A stretch of DNA of 64,000 bases from Planctomycetota bacterium (GTDB lineage Bacteria > Planctomycetota > Phycisphaerae > UBA1845). Under the pieces are notes generated by a model. The model saw nothing but the letters and a program-made list of their open reading frames with translations, did not search any database and had not been told where the DNA came from. The stretch covers positions 26,993 to 90,992 of the forward strand of contig JAUWWQ010000013.1 in NCBI GenBank assembly GCA_030616775.1. The letters run 5' to 3'. The translations under genes were made by a program, and so were the position numbers. Below are positions 45,667 through 54,544 of the stretch, piece after piece. Position 1 is the stretch's first letter. Every line of letters begins with the position of its first letter.

Positions 45667-46533
45667 ATGTGCAAAGTTCGTAGTGTGCATGTCTCGCCAA
45701 TCATCCGATTGTTCGGCAGGGAGGATATTGAATTCGCCCTGAGGCAGACCAAACGCGAGGGGTGGGATGCCAACGTCGAACTCTTCGGAGTGCTTCTGGA
45801 ACACGATCCACAGGGGTGCTTCATCGCCGAGTGCGATGGTCACCGAGTGGGTATGGTGACGACCACCAGGTATCGTCGAACCGCGTGGATCGGGAATCTC
45901 ATCGTCACCCCCGAATATCGTAACCACGGGATCGGCTCGCACCTTATGAACCACGCCATGAAACATATTTCCAAGCAGGGAATCCGGACGATACGATTGG
46001 AGGCTGACCCGCCTGGCATCAAACTCTACCGCCGCTTCGGCTTCGTGGATGAGTTCGAGTCCCTCAGATTTACGTACGCGGGGTCGATAGAGAACTCGGA
46101 TCACTCAGTGGATCGGTTCGACGAGACGGATCTGCCCGAGGTGGCGGCGTTCGATGCTGGGTTCTTCGGCGACGATCGTGTCTCAATGCTCAGACTGTTG
46201 CTCAAACATACGATCACCGCCTACTGGCTGCGCACTGGCGGACCTGTGCGTGCCTATGCCATTGCACTTCCGTCGGCATCGGGTGTTCAGATCGGACCCT
46301 GGGTAGGGGAGGATCTGGAAGCCGCCCACGTGGTGCTGCGGTCTATCCTGAGCGAGGTGAAGGGTGTACGGGTGGGTCTCGGGGTCCCGTGCGTTAACCG
46401 TGAAGCTGTCGAGCTTTTGACGTCACTTGGCTTCCAGCGGAGACCCTCGAGTCTCCGCATGGTTTACGGCGAAGCACAAGGCCGGGGCCTCCCCGAAAGG
46501 GTCTTCGCCATTGGCAGCGGTGCCGTGGGCTGA
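45667..46533 (+). CDS. GNAT acetyltransferase with C-terminal extension, 288 aa
   Basis: ATG at 45667, 4 nt after the previous stop, has GAAGGA upstream. The GNAT core runs to about residue 140: GCFIAECDGHRVGMVTTTR, LIVTPEYRNHGIGSHLMNHA (acetyl-CoA loop R/Q-x-x-G-x-G), then LYRRFGFVDEFESL. A second domain of about 130 residues (HTITAYWLRTGGPVRAYAIA; VNREAVELLTSLGFQRR) looks like a partial GNAT repeat, as in two-domain YitH-type proteins. Substrate unknown. Confidence 0.85.
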   Translation: MCKVRSVHVSPIIRLFGREDIEFALRQTKREGWDANVELFGVLLEHDPQGCFIAECDGHRVGMVTTTRYRRTAWIGNLIVTPEYRNHGIGSHLMNHAMKHISKQGIRTIRLEADPPGIKLYRRFGFVDEFESLRFTYAGSIENSDHSVDRFDETDLPEVAAFDAGFFGDDRVSMLRLLLKHTITAYWLRTGGPVRAYAIALPSASGVQIGPWVGEDLEAAHVVLRSILSEVKGVRVGLGVPCVNREAVELLTSLGFQRRPSSLRMVYGEAQGRGLPERVFAIGSGAVG

Positions 46534-46575
46534 CATGCGCGGGGAGCGGTTGGGACACGCGGCCTATTGGCCCGG

Positions 46576-47481
46576 TTATTCCGTACCGCCGTGGCTGCGG
46601 AGCAGGGCGGTCACTCCTTCCCGGTTCTTCTTGAGGGCATAGTGCAGCGGAGTAAATCCTGCGCCATCGGTGGCATTGACCTCAGCGCCGTGGGTTAGAA
46701 GCACCTTGGCCACCGCTGTCATGAGGCGATCGACCTCCTTCTCTTCCGGCCCGGCTGAGCCGGTCAAGTGCAATGGTGTCGCCCCGCTCTTGTTCTTCGC
46801 GTTCACCTTGGCCCCTTCGGCGATGAGTCGTTCGGCCGCTGCTTTGCGGAACCGTAGGACCGCGCAGTGCAGCGGCGTGTCACCCCGTGTGTCGGCAGCG
46901 TTGAGATCAACCTCTTTCGACAACAGCCAGGCAATCACGGAAATGTGATTGTAAAGCGCGGCATCATGCAGAGGCGTGCGTCCGGACCGGTCCTGGGCAG
47001 CCACTTCGGCACCGGCCTTGGCAAGCAAGTCCAGCAACTCAATGCGTCCCCGAATCGCCGCCATATGTAGCGGACTCTTCCCGCGTTCATCCACAGCCTT
47101 GGCATCGGCGCCATTCTCGATCAGCAGCGCCGTAAGAGACTCCCGCCTCCGCTTCATCTCCTTCGTGTCACCGCCGGCCAGCAAGATCATGTGCAACGCC
47201 GTGGCGCCGTGCCGACCTCTGGCGTTTACATCGGCACCGGCCGCGAGGAGCTTCTTGGCTGCTTGTACATGCAGACTTCGCACGGCCATGTGCAGCGGCG
47301 TGTATCCGGAGGCATCCGGTTTGTTGACTGAGCCCGGTGCATCACGGAGCAGGACATCCAGTTGTTTAAGGTCCCCGGCGGCAGCGGCTGTATGGATGTC
47401 CATCCCGTCACCGCCCAGGCATAACGGGCTGACCCAGGCCAGCACACCTGCCGCTACGAAAATGGCCCTGACCCTATTCAT
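46576..47481 (-). CDS. Exported ankyrin-repeat protein, 301 aa
   Basis: ATG at 47481 overlaps the TGA of the M14 peptidase gene and has GGGGGA upstream. A signal peptide (VRAIFVAAGVLAWVSPLCLG) is followed by six to seven ankyrin repeats (DASGYTPLHMAVRSLHVQAA; DERGKSPLHMAAIRGRIELL; DGAGFTPLHYALKKNREGV). It consists of repeats only, with no catalytic part. Coupling to a secreted peptidase suggests a shared extracytoplasmic task, perhaps binding or inhibition; that is inference. Confidence 0.87.
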   Translation of the reverse strand: MNRVRAIFVAAGVLAWVSPLCLGGDGMDIHTAAAAGDLKQLDVLLRDAPGSVNKPDASGYTPLHMAVRSLHVQAAKKLLAAGADVNARGRHGATALHMILLAGGDTKEMKRRRESLTALLIENGADAKAVDERGKSPLHMAAIRGRIELLDLLAKAGAEVAAQDRSGRTPLHDAALYNHISVIAWLLSKEVDLNAADTRGDTPLHCAVLRFRKAAAERLIAEGAKVNAKNKSGATPLHLTGSAGPEEKEVDRLMTAVAKVLLTHGAEVNATDGAGFTPLHYALKKNREGVTALLRSHGGTE

Positions 47482-49088
47482 GACGGGTCCCCCTTTCTTG
47501 AGTCGGCGCATTGAGATGTCCATATGCAAGTTGCAGCCGCCCGCGATCGACGGCGGCGAAGCACAATTGTCCCCGCGACACACACCAACAGTACCATCAC
47601 AACCAGACCCCAGTCGGAGACTGCGGGAATGGGGCCGGCTACAGTGAAAACGGAGTCGCTCTCATCCCAGGGTCCGTACCCAGCGATCTCGTCGTACGAG
47701 CGAACTCGGACCTTGTAGCGCGGGCTCTCGCTCGTTGGTGTCCAGGGCGTCGAAAACACCCCAGGCTCTGTCAAGGCGATGATGTCCATCCATGTGCCGC
47801 TGTCGGCGTTCGGCGTGTATTGCACCTGAAAACGGGCCTCCGGGTTGCCCACCCAGGTGACGAGGGTCTCCACACCCACCGGCAGCGTCTCGCCGCGATT
47901 TGGAAACGTTAAGATTATGGGCCAAAGCGCCACATCCAAACGGGTGGCGTCGCCGCTCGAGACCACTACGTTGGACACCGTTATAGGATCGTGACCGTCG
48001 GCCGTAAACGTCAAATCATAGGCACCGGACAGCAGCATCCGATGGTAATCCCCGACATCCGGATCGGTATAGACAGTATGGTCTCGACCGGCAACCGTGA
48101 CGGTGGCCGCCAACGGATCGGCCGTGATCGCGTCGCTTACGATTCCGCGAACACCAATCAAGCAGGTGGCCATGTATGACAGCATCGACTGGCGGTTGTC
48201 CTCCCAAAGCTGTGGAAGCTGGGACGCCGATGGCTGGAAGGTACGACTAAGCTCCACGGTCACCTCGTTGCAGCCCATGTAGCGATAATTCCAGTCCTGC
48301 ATGCCGCCGTAGATGACGTACCAATCTGCGCCGTTTGTGATGCCGTGGTAGAAGGTCGAGCTGTTCCACATGGGCAGATTGTGTTGTGAGTATTCCTCGC
48401 TGATCCAGCGGAACAGGTCGTCATCAGGCGAAGGCGTGTATACATCCAGGCCGTCCTCGTTGTTGTCGAAGGGATAGTTGGTGACTAGCGCCCCGGTGTG
48501 GAAATTCGCCGAACAGGTGAACGACTGCCCAAAGCTCCAGTTCATGATCACCGCGGTCTCAGGCTGACGTCCGGCCGGGGTGTTGTCCGGGCTGGTGTAC
48601 AGGTCGGGGAAGTTGCGGTTCAGGTCAACTCCGTGGGCGTTGTACCGGGTGCGCGGCGAGCGGTCGTACCCGTCGGGGTTCATCAGCGGTACGATCCAGA
48701 TATCGATTTCGTCGACCAGGGTGGTGACCTGCGGGTCGCTGCCGTAGTCGGCGGTTATGTAATCGATCAGGTAGAGACACATCTCGGTACCCACCGGCTC
48801 GTTGCCGTGCATGGTGGAGATGTACTTGAACTCAGGCTCATCCTCCTCCACAGATATGTTGTCGCTTATGCGTAAGGCCCAGATGTGTCGTTCCTGGACG
48901 CTCAGACCCAGGTCATACCGCTTGCAGATGTCCGGATAGTCATGTTCAGCCGCCAGCAGCTCAGCCCCGATCTCAGAATAGGTGTGGTACTGGCCTCGGG
49001 CCGGGCCGGCGCCGCAGAACAATATCGGACACAAGACCCCCACGGCAACGTGATACCATCGTAACCGTCGACGATAGGTTTCGTTCAA
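47478..49088 (-). CDS. Secreted M14 zinc carboxypeptidase with IPTL-CTERM-like tail, 536 aa
   Basis: Signal peptide (YHVAVGVLCPILFCGAGPAR), then the M14 catalytic domain: STMHGNEPVGTE (HxxE zinc ligands), PLMNPDGYDRSPRTR, GVDLNRNFPD, third ligand in ANFHTGALVTNYP, and the catalytic Glu in EVTVELSRTF. Next come a carboxypeptidase-regulatory sandwich (about 320-400) and an Ig-like domain. The C-terminus IPAVSDWGLVVMVLLVCVAG ending in TIVLRRRR is a close variant of the IPTL-CTERM sorting signal. Unusually, 22 residues follow the Arg cluster before the stop, which overlaps the next gene. It should cleave C-terminal residues of peptides outside the cell. Confidence 0.9.
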   Translation of the reverse strand: MNETYRRRLRWYHVAVGVLCPILFCGAGPARGQYHTYSEIGAELLAAEHDYPDICKRYDLGLSVQERHIWALRISDNISVEEDEPEFKYISTMHGNEPVGTEMCLYLIDYITADYGSDPQVTTLVDEIDIWIVPLMNPDGYDRSPRTRYNAHGVDLNRNFPDLYTSPDNTPAGRQPETAVIMNWSFGQSFTCSANFHTGALVTNYPFDNNEDGLDVYTPSPDDDLFRWISEEYSQHNLPMWNSSTFYHGITNGADWYVIYGGMQDWNYRYMGCNEVTVELSRTFQPSASQLPQLWEDNRQSMLSYMATCLIGVRGIVSDAITADPLAATVTVAGRDHTVYTDPDVGDYHRMLLSGAYDLTFTADGHDPITVSNVVVSSGDATRLDVALWPIILTFPNRGETLPVGVETLVTWVGNPEARFQVQYTPNADSGTWMDIIALTEPGVFSTPWTPTSESPRYKVRVRSYDEIAGYGPWDESDSVFTVAGPIPAVSDWGLVVMVLLVCVAGTIVLRRRRSRAAATCIWTSQCADSRKGDPS

Positions 49089-49256
49089 AGCATCCCCTCA
49101 ACGCACCTCCACCAGTGCCACCCTATCGTACCAGGGTCCGGGGGTCTCATTCAACAGCGCCGGATCAGACGATATTCCAATGGCCTCCCGCCGGTTTTCT
49201 CGTAGACGGGAACATGGTTGCGTTGTCGGGGCCCGTGGGGTCCAATAGAAGTCCCG

Positions 49257-50816
49257 ATGAGCCGCCAACCATTCAACCCGAATCTGATTTCAGACCCGGC
49301 GGCAGAGCTTGCCCGCACGGTCCGCGGCCCCTTGACCGTCTCGCAGGTGACCGCCTTGGTCAAGCAGGCTATCGAAACGGGGCTGCCGCCGACCGTCCAC
49401 GTGGTCGGCGAGATCAGCAACTTCAAACGCCATTCCAGCGGGCATCTGTACTTCACGCTCAAAGACCGCTTTAGCGAGCTGGCCTGTGTCATGTGGAGCA
49501 GTAGCGCAGCCGGTCTCAAATTCACCCCGACCGACGGACTCGAGGTAATCGCCACCGGCGCCGTCGAAGTGTTCGAGCGGGCCGGTCGTTATCAACTCTA
49601 TGTACGGAGGTTGGAGCCGCGCGGCGTCGGCGCATTGGAGCTGGCCTTCCAGCAACTGTGCGAAAAGCTCAGCAAAGAGGGACTTTTCGATGAGCGCCAC
49701 AAGCAGGCACTCCCCACATATGCAGCGCGCATCGCACTGGTGACCAGCCCCACCGGGGCCGCCATCGCCGACATGTTGCGGACAATCGAGCGCCGATACC
49801 CATGTGTCCACGTGCTGATCTACGCGGTACGCGTTCAGGGGCCCGGTGCAGCCGACGAGATAGCCGCCGCCATTCGTAGCATCAATGACAATGCCGCGTC
49901 ACTCGGCGGAATCGATCTGATGATCGTCGGGCGCGGCGGTGGATCACTGGAAGACTTGTGGGCGTTTAATGAAGAACTCCTTGCCCGGGCGATTTGCGCC
50001 AGCCGCATTCCAGTTATCAGCGCGGTCGGGCACGAAGTGGATGTAACTATCGCGGACCTGGTTGCCGATGTGCGAGCCGCGACTCCTACGGCCGCCGCTG
50101 AGCTGGCCGTCCCTGTGCTGGAGGAGGTCCTTGCGATTCTAAACACGCAGGAGTCACGACTCTCTCGTGCAATGAGCGGGCGGGCCGAGCTTCTCACAAC
50201 ACGTGTGTCCGCCGTGCTGCAACGAGCGCCGTTTCGTGAGCCGGTGGATCTTGTGCACCGTCGCGAGCAGATCGTGGATGAGCTGGGCAACCGGATGCAC
50301 CGCTCACTTGTCGAACACGTACACGCGGCTCGCCGCATTCTCGATACGCTGGAGCCGGTAATCCAGCGAATCGCCCCGCATACTCATCTACTGAAAAGGG
50401 CCATGGAGCTGCGTGACGCGGAACACCGCTTGCGATGGGCGATCTCGACCCACCTGGCCCGTGCGGAGCGATTCATCAGCCGTTGCGTGCGGCGACTTGA
50501 CCGCGTATCCCCTGAGAATGTGATTCCACGCTTTTCCGACCGGTTGGACCGGGCCGCTGACGCGCTGTCCGCGGCGATGCGACACCGGCTATCGCTTCAT
50601 CAGGAATACCTGCGACGGTATGAGCAGCGCCTAAAAGCCATGGGCTACCAGAGCGTACTGGGGCGCGGATTTTCCATCACCCGGGCCAAGAAGGGCCGCA
50701 AGATAGTTAGATCCCTTAATCAGCTAAATGACGGTCAGCGCGTCGTCACGCAGGTCACGGATGGTGAGTTCGAATCGAAAGTGGTCAACCTCAAGCAACT
50801 GGAGCTGTTCGGATAA
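49257..50816 (+). CDS. xseA: Exodeoxyribonuclease VII large subunit, 519 aa
   Basis: OB-fold N-terminus (PLTVSQVTALVKQAIETGLP, VVGEISNFKRHSSGHLYFTL), then the catalytic part: IALVTSPTGAAIADM, VQGPGAADEIAAAI, MIVGRGGGSLEDLWAFNEE, IPVISAVGHEVDVTIADLVA and RAATPTAAAEL. The long helical C-terminus ends with GFSITR and LKQLELF. With XseB it forms the nuclease that degrades single-stranded DNA to oligonucleotides. The ATG at 49257 fits the family start; the upstream codons from 49218 do not. Confidence 0.96.
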   Translation: MSRQPFNPNLISDPAAELARTVRGPLTVSQVTALVKQAIETGLPPTVHVVGEISNFKRHSSGHLYFTLKDRFSELACVMWSSSAAGLKFTPTDGLEVIATGAVEVFERAGRYQLYVRRLEPRGVGALELAFQQLCEKLSKEGLFDERHKQALPTYAARIALVTSPTGAAIADMLRTIERRYPCVHVLIYAVRVQGPGAADEIAAAIRSINDNAASLGGIDLMIVGRGGGSLEDLWAFNEELLARAICASRIPVISAVGHEVDVTIADLVADVRAATPTAAAELAVPVLEEVLAILNTQESRLSRAMSGRAELLTTRVSAVLQRAPFREPVDLVHRREQIVDELGNRMHRSLVEHVHAARRILDTLEPVIQRIAPHTHLLKRAMELRDAEHRLRWAISTHLARAERFISRCVRRLDRVSPENVIPRFSDRLDRAADALSAAMRHRLSLHQEYLRRYEQRLKAMGYQSVLGRGFSITRAKKGRKIVRSLNQLNDGQRVVTQVTDGEFESKVVNLKQLELFG

Positions 50817-50818
50817 CC

Positions 50819-51055
50819 ATGGGCAAACGGAAGCTGACATTCGAAGAAGCGCTCAAGCAGCTCGAAACGATTGCCGAGCAGATCGAGCAGGGCAAGATCG
50901 GTCTCGAAGAATCCATCAGCAAGTACGAACAGGGAATGGCCCTGGTGAAGCAGTGCCGCCAGATCCTCTCCAAAGCCGAGCACAAGATCCAGCAGCTCCA
51001 ACCCCGAGCCGACGGCACACTCGAAACCACGCAGTTCCAACGCCCTGACGAGTAG
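50819..51055 (+). CDS. xseB: Exodeoxyribonuclease VII small subunit, 78 aa
   Basis: Begins 2 nt after xseA. LTFEEALKQLETIAEQIEQG, LGLEES-type segment (IGLEESISKYEQGMALVKQC) and ILSKAEHKIQQL are the conserved helices of XseB. Length is typical. It forms the small subunit array on XseA. Confidence 0.96.
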   Translation: MGKRKLTFEEALKQLETIAEQIEQGKIGLEESISKYEQGMALVKQCRQILSKAEHKIQQLQPRADGTLETTQFQRPDE

Positions 51056-51057
51056 TA

Positions 51058-51081
51058 GTAGGTCGGGTCAGCAGACCCGAC
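51058..51081. repeat. GTCGGGTC palindrome, 3' side of the OLD-family gene
   Basis: GTAGGTCGGGTC followed by a 4-nt loop and GACCCGAC (stem 51062-51069 with 51074-51081), followed by ATACC. It lies between the xseB stop and the OLD-gene stop, 9 bp from the latter. The same sequence in the same orientation recurs at 53051-53074 on the other side of the gene. Confidence 0.8.
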
Positions 51082-51089
51082 ATACCTCA

Positions 51090-52955
51090 CTAGGTTGCAC
51101 CGTCCATCAGCTCCGCCATCTTCGCGATCCAACCTCTTACTTCCCCAACTGGGTCGCGTTCGGCTAGGAGCTGCGGCGTCATTCTTGCGACGGCCTCTGT
51201 GTTCATCCACTTCTTGGCCTGCGAGACCTTCTTACCTCTCTTCTCCTCCCTCAACTCGTCCCAAGCCTTGTCAGAATCACTCGCCTCATGCACAGTTTTG
51301 GCCGCGAGTTCGGGAACATCGTCATAATCGCCGAACCGAATCTCCACGTCCGCCCGGGCCTCTTTGATTGCATCGGGATGTAGATAATTCTCCATTTCCC
51401 GCTTTCGCGTCAGGACGGCTGTGCAGTTTGGTTTCCGGTGTGCCTCGTCCACTTCAGTTTGGTGCGGCGAGGTTTCCCCGACTGTCGTGGTATCGCTGTC
51501 TTGGATGTAAAACTCGGGAATGTTCAAGCGCGCTGTCCTCGATGCCCACAGAGCCAAGTTTGCTCCTCCCATCGGGAAGAAGATGATCCGGCCTTCGCTT
51601 TCGAGGTCATAGAGGTCCGGCACAGAGGCATCAGCAGCATGAAGAATCCTCGACATACCACACAAGAAGTTGATGTCATGCCGCCCTTCGACGCCGATGA
51701 ACAGGCTTACGTCATGATCGGGCAGAACACCCAACGCCTTAGCGACGAGCGCCAGTGTCTCGTCGCCCCCGGCGTGTATGACGCGGCTGCCGTCGTCCCT
51801 GACTTCGATATACCTGAGCGAGTCCGCCGGTAGCGTTCGCGCCAGCATCGGGACGTGGGTGGAAAGGATAACCTGGCGGTTCGGCTCGTCCGCCAGATCG
51901 GCGAAGGCGTCCATCAGCATCTTCTGGTTGTTCGGGTGTTGGCTTGTTTCCGGTTCCTCCACCACGTAGATGACACCCGGGGCGTTCGCTGCCGACGCCT
52001 TCTGCTCTGCCTTGGCCCGGAAGAAATTGAGAAGGATGAGCCGCCGGACACCACTGCCTCGCTTGTTGATTGAAATCTGGTCTTCGTCAGTGAGGCTTAT
52101 CTTGAAGACATTCTTCCAGGATGGCGGGCTAAACCTCGGCTTCAGTTCGCTCGCAAGCGTTGGGTCCATTTCCCGAATCTTGTCGACGGTCTTCTGGGCG
52201 ATCGCTTCCACCTCTTCCCGCACGTGATTCGTGATGGCCTCAAGTTCGGCTTCCTTGGATTTTAGAGCTTCCTCTACGGCCGCTTTCATCGGGTCTTGGG
52301 CCTCGGTGTCCTGATCCGTACTCGTGCGGTCGGATTTGAAAAGCGAAAACGCCGGCACCTCTTTCTTAAGCTGATCCCAAATCTTCTTAGCATCTTCGGC
52401 ATCGAGAGGAACTTCTTGAGGCTCCAGCTTCAAGTCGTCGGTAGAGTCCCAGATCGCCCGGCGGAGTTGGGCGTTCACACGGTTGTCAATCTGTGAGATA
52501 TCGACGTTGCTTTCCTGGGCACGTTTCTTGAGATCGGCATTCTTGAGCGTGAGGAGGTCGTCCATCCCTACGGCAGTTGGATGGACCGCCCTCGCAAATG
52601 TGCCCTTCAGCTTCGGTGTCTTCAGGCTTCCATCATAGACCTTGTGGATTTCAAGGTGGCCGCTCTCGTTCAGAAGATGCTCATCCTCAAGAGTTGTTGT
52701 GTTCCTCGCGTCCAGGACCAGCGCCGTTGGAAGATCGGCGAACTCACACATGATTCGGACGTCCCTCTTGTCACCGTCCTTGTTGGCGTCGTCAGCGTCC
52801 AGCTTTGCATTCTCAAAGAATATGTCGAGGGCATCCATGATAGTCGATTTCCCTGCATCGTTCTTGCCGATCAAGGCGGTGACATCCCCGATGTCAATGG
52901 ACAACTCGTCCCTGTAGCACCGGAAGTTTCTGATGCCGACACGCACCATTCTCAT
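51090..52955 (-). CDS. OLD-family ATP-dependent nuclease (ATPase plus TOPRIM), 621 aa
   Basis: N-terminal ABC/SMC-like ATPase: VGIRNFRCYRDELSIDIGDV, Walker A LIGKNDAGKST, a long coiled insertion (about 150-290), signature region NKRGSGVRRLILLNF, Walker B YVVEEPETSQHP and switch ILSTHVPMLA. The C-terminal TOPRIM domain has FIGVEGRHDINFL (acidic Glu), YIQDSDTT (DxD) and REMENYLHPDAI. This is the OLD/GajA plan: DNA nucleases controlled by nucleotide, used in phage defence (P2 Old, Gabija). No UvrD-type gajB partner is adjacent, so it resembles a stand-alone class 1 OLD protein. Palindromic repeats bracket it, which suggests an acquired cassette. Confidence 0.88.
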   Translation of the reverse strand: MRMVRVGIRNFRCYRDELSIDIGDVTALIGKNDAGKSTIMDALDIFFENAKLDADDANKDGDKRDVRIMCEFADLPTALVLDARNTTTLEDEHLLNESGHLEIHKVYDGSLKTPKLKGTFARAVHPTAVGMDDLLTLKNADLKKRAQESNVDISQIDNRVNAQLRRAIWDSTDDLKLEPQEVPLDAEDAKKIWDQLKKEVPAFSLFKSDRTSTDQDTEAQDPMKAAVEEALKSKEAELEAITNHVREEVEAIAQKTVDKIREMDPTLASELKPRFSPPSWKNVFKISLTDEDQISINKRGSGVRRLILLNFFRAKAEQKASAANAPGVIYVVEEPETSQHPNNQKMLMDAFADLADEPNRQVILSTHVPMLARTLPADSLRYIEVRDDGSRVIHAGGDETLALVAKALGVLPDHDVSLFIGVEGRHDINFLCGMSRILHAADASVPDLYDLESEGRIIFFPMGGANLALWASRTARLNIPEFYIQDSDTTTVGETSPHQTEVDEAHRKPNCTAVLTRKREMENYLHPDAIKEARADVEIRFGDYDDVPELAAKTVHEASDSDKAWDELREEKRGKKVSQAKKWMNTEAVARMTPQLLAERDPVGEVRGWIAKMAELMDGAT

Positions 52956-53050
52956 GCGCTAATCCTCCGTTTCTGCGTCGCTTTCATTGTTCGGTCGCCG
53001 CATTAGTGTCAACCATTGATCGTCTCCGCTATGACGCCTTGCCTAGTGAC

Positions 53051-53265
53051 GTAGGTCGGGTCCCCAGACCCGACATATCCCTACTCCATCGCGTAATCCG
53101 CTATATCCTCGAAATCCGGGGCTCGATCCTGCCGCCCATCGTAGCCGCAGCACCAATCCGACGCATAAACACCTACTCGCTCAAAAACGTCGGGTCTGGA
53201 GCATCGTAGGTCGGGTCCGTAGACCCGACCTACCGTTTCATTGTCCGCGCGGGCTGAAGCCCGCG
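53051..53265. repeat. Three palindromes in the gap 52956-53272
   Basis: 53051-53074: GTAGGTCGGGTC and GACCCGAC around CCCA. 53206-53233: GTAGGTCGGGTC and GACCCGACCTAC around CGTA, a perfect 12-bp stem. 53248-53265: CGCGGGCT and AGCCCGCG around GA, just past the kbl stop. A half copy (GTCGGGTC) lies at 53189-53196. No gene is visible in this 317-bp stretch. Confidence 0.8.
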
Positions 53266-53272
53266 GCTCGGG

Positions 53273-54514
53273 TTATTCGCCGTACTTGGCGATGATTTCG
53301 TCCTTTGTCTTGCCGAGGATGTCGTATTTCTTGCCGATCTTGGTGAAGGCCTCGACGGCCTTATCTATGTGGGAGAACTCGTGGCCGGCGGATAGTTGCA
53401 CGCGGATGCGGGCCAGGCCCTTGCCGACTACCGGATAGTAGAAGCCGATCACGTAGATGCCCTCGGCGTAGAGGTCGCGAGCGATGTCCTGGCTGAGTTT
53501 GGCGTTGTACAACATGATCGGCACAATGGGGTGCACGCCGGGCTTGATGTCGAAGCCGGCCTCGGTCATGCCTTTGCGGAAGCGCATGGTGTTGGCTTCC
53601 ACCTTATCGCGCAGCTCGGTCGTCGCGGTGAGCATGTCGATGACCGCGATGGAGGCCTTGACGACGATCGAGGAAACGGTGTTGCTGAACAGATACGGTC
53701 TCGAGCGCTGCCGCAGCATCTCGACGATCTCTCTGCGGCCGGTCGTAAAGCCGCCCGATGCACCACCGAGAGCCTTGCCGAGGGTCGAGGTGATGATGTC
53801 GATCTGCCCCATCACGCCGCAGTATTCCGTGGAGCCGCGACCTGTCTTGCCGATTACTCCCGTGCAGTGGGCGTCGTCCACCATGGTCAAGGCGTCGTAT
53901 TTGTCGGCCAGCTCGCAGATCTTGTCAAGCTGGGCGATGGTCCCGTCCATGCTGAACGCGCCGTCGGTGGCGACGACGCGGTAGCGGGCACCTCGTGTTT
54001 CCTTCAGCTTGGCCTCCAGGTCGGTCATGTCATTGGTTTTGTAGATGTAGCGGGAGGCTTTGCACAGGCGGATGCCGTCGATGATCGAGGCGTGATTGAG
54101 GGCATCGGTGATGATGGCGTCTTCCTTGGTGAACAGCGGCTCGAACACGCCGCCGTTGGCGTCGAAGCAGGCGGCGTAGAGGATCGTATCCTCTGTCTTG
54201 AAGAAAGCGGCGATCCTGGCTTCCAGCTCTCTATGGATGTCCTGGGTGCCGCAGATAAATCGGACGCTGCTCATGCCGTACCCGTGGGTCTCGAGTGCGT
54301 CGCGGGCCGCGGCGATGACCTTGGGGTGTGACGACAGGCCCAAATAATTGTTCGCACAGAAGTTGATGACTCCCTTGGGCGGGTGGCCTTCCGGATATTC
54401 GACACGGATGTCCGCCGCCTGTGGTGTCAGGATGTATCGTTCTTCCTTATACAAACCAGCCTCACGGATCGAGGCCAGTTCCCGCTGAAGGTCGTCTTTC
54501 ATTCTGCCAAACAT
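53273..54514 (-). CDS. kbl: Glycine C-acetyltransferase / 2-amino-3-ketobutyrate CoA ligase, 413 aa
   Basis: Start at 54514 (MFGRMKDDLQRELASIREAG) is family-like, with GGAG upstream; the frame to 54571 adds non-conserved residues. Class II aminotransferase-fold alpha-oxoamine synthase: VINFCANNYLGLSSHPKVI, GYGMSSVRFICGTQDIHREL, DALNHASIIDGIRL, TDGAFSMDGTIAQLD, MVDDAHCTGVIGKTGRG, and the PLP Lys in TSTLGKALGGASGGF. The SSVRFICGTQ segment favours Kbl over BioF. It cleaves 2-amino-3-ketobutyrate with CoA to glycine and acetyl-CoA. No threonine dehydrogenase (tdh) is next to it. Confidence 0.92.
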   Translation of the reverse strand: MFGRMKDDLQRELASIREAGLYKEERYILTPQAADIRVEYPEGHPPKGVINFCANNYLGLSSHPKVIAAARDALETHGYGMSSVRFICGTQDIHRELEARIAAFFKTEDTILYAACFDANGGVFEPLFTKEDAIITDALNHASIIDGIRLCKASRYIYKTNDMTDLEAKLKETRGARYRVVATDGAFSMDGTIAQLDKICELADKYDALTMVDDAHCTGVIGKTGRGSTEYCGVMGQIDIITSTLGKALGGASGGFTTGRREIVEMLRQRSRPYLFSNTVSSIVVKASIAVIDMLTATTELRDKVEANTMRFRKGMTEAGFDIKPGVHPIVPIMLYNAKLSQDIARDLYAEGIYVIGFYYPVVGKGLARIRVQLSAGHEFSHIDKAVEAFTKIGKKYDILGKTKDEIIAKYGE

Positions 54515-54544
54515 TGTCGTTGCTCCGATTGATCTTCTTCCACT

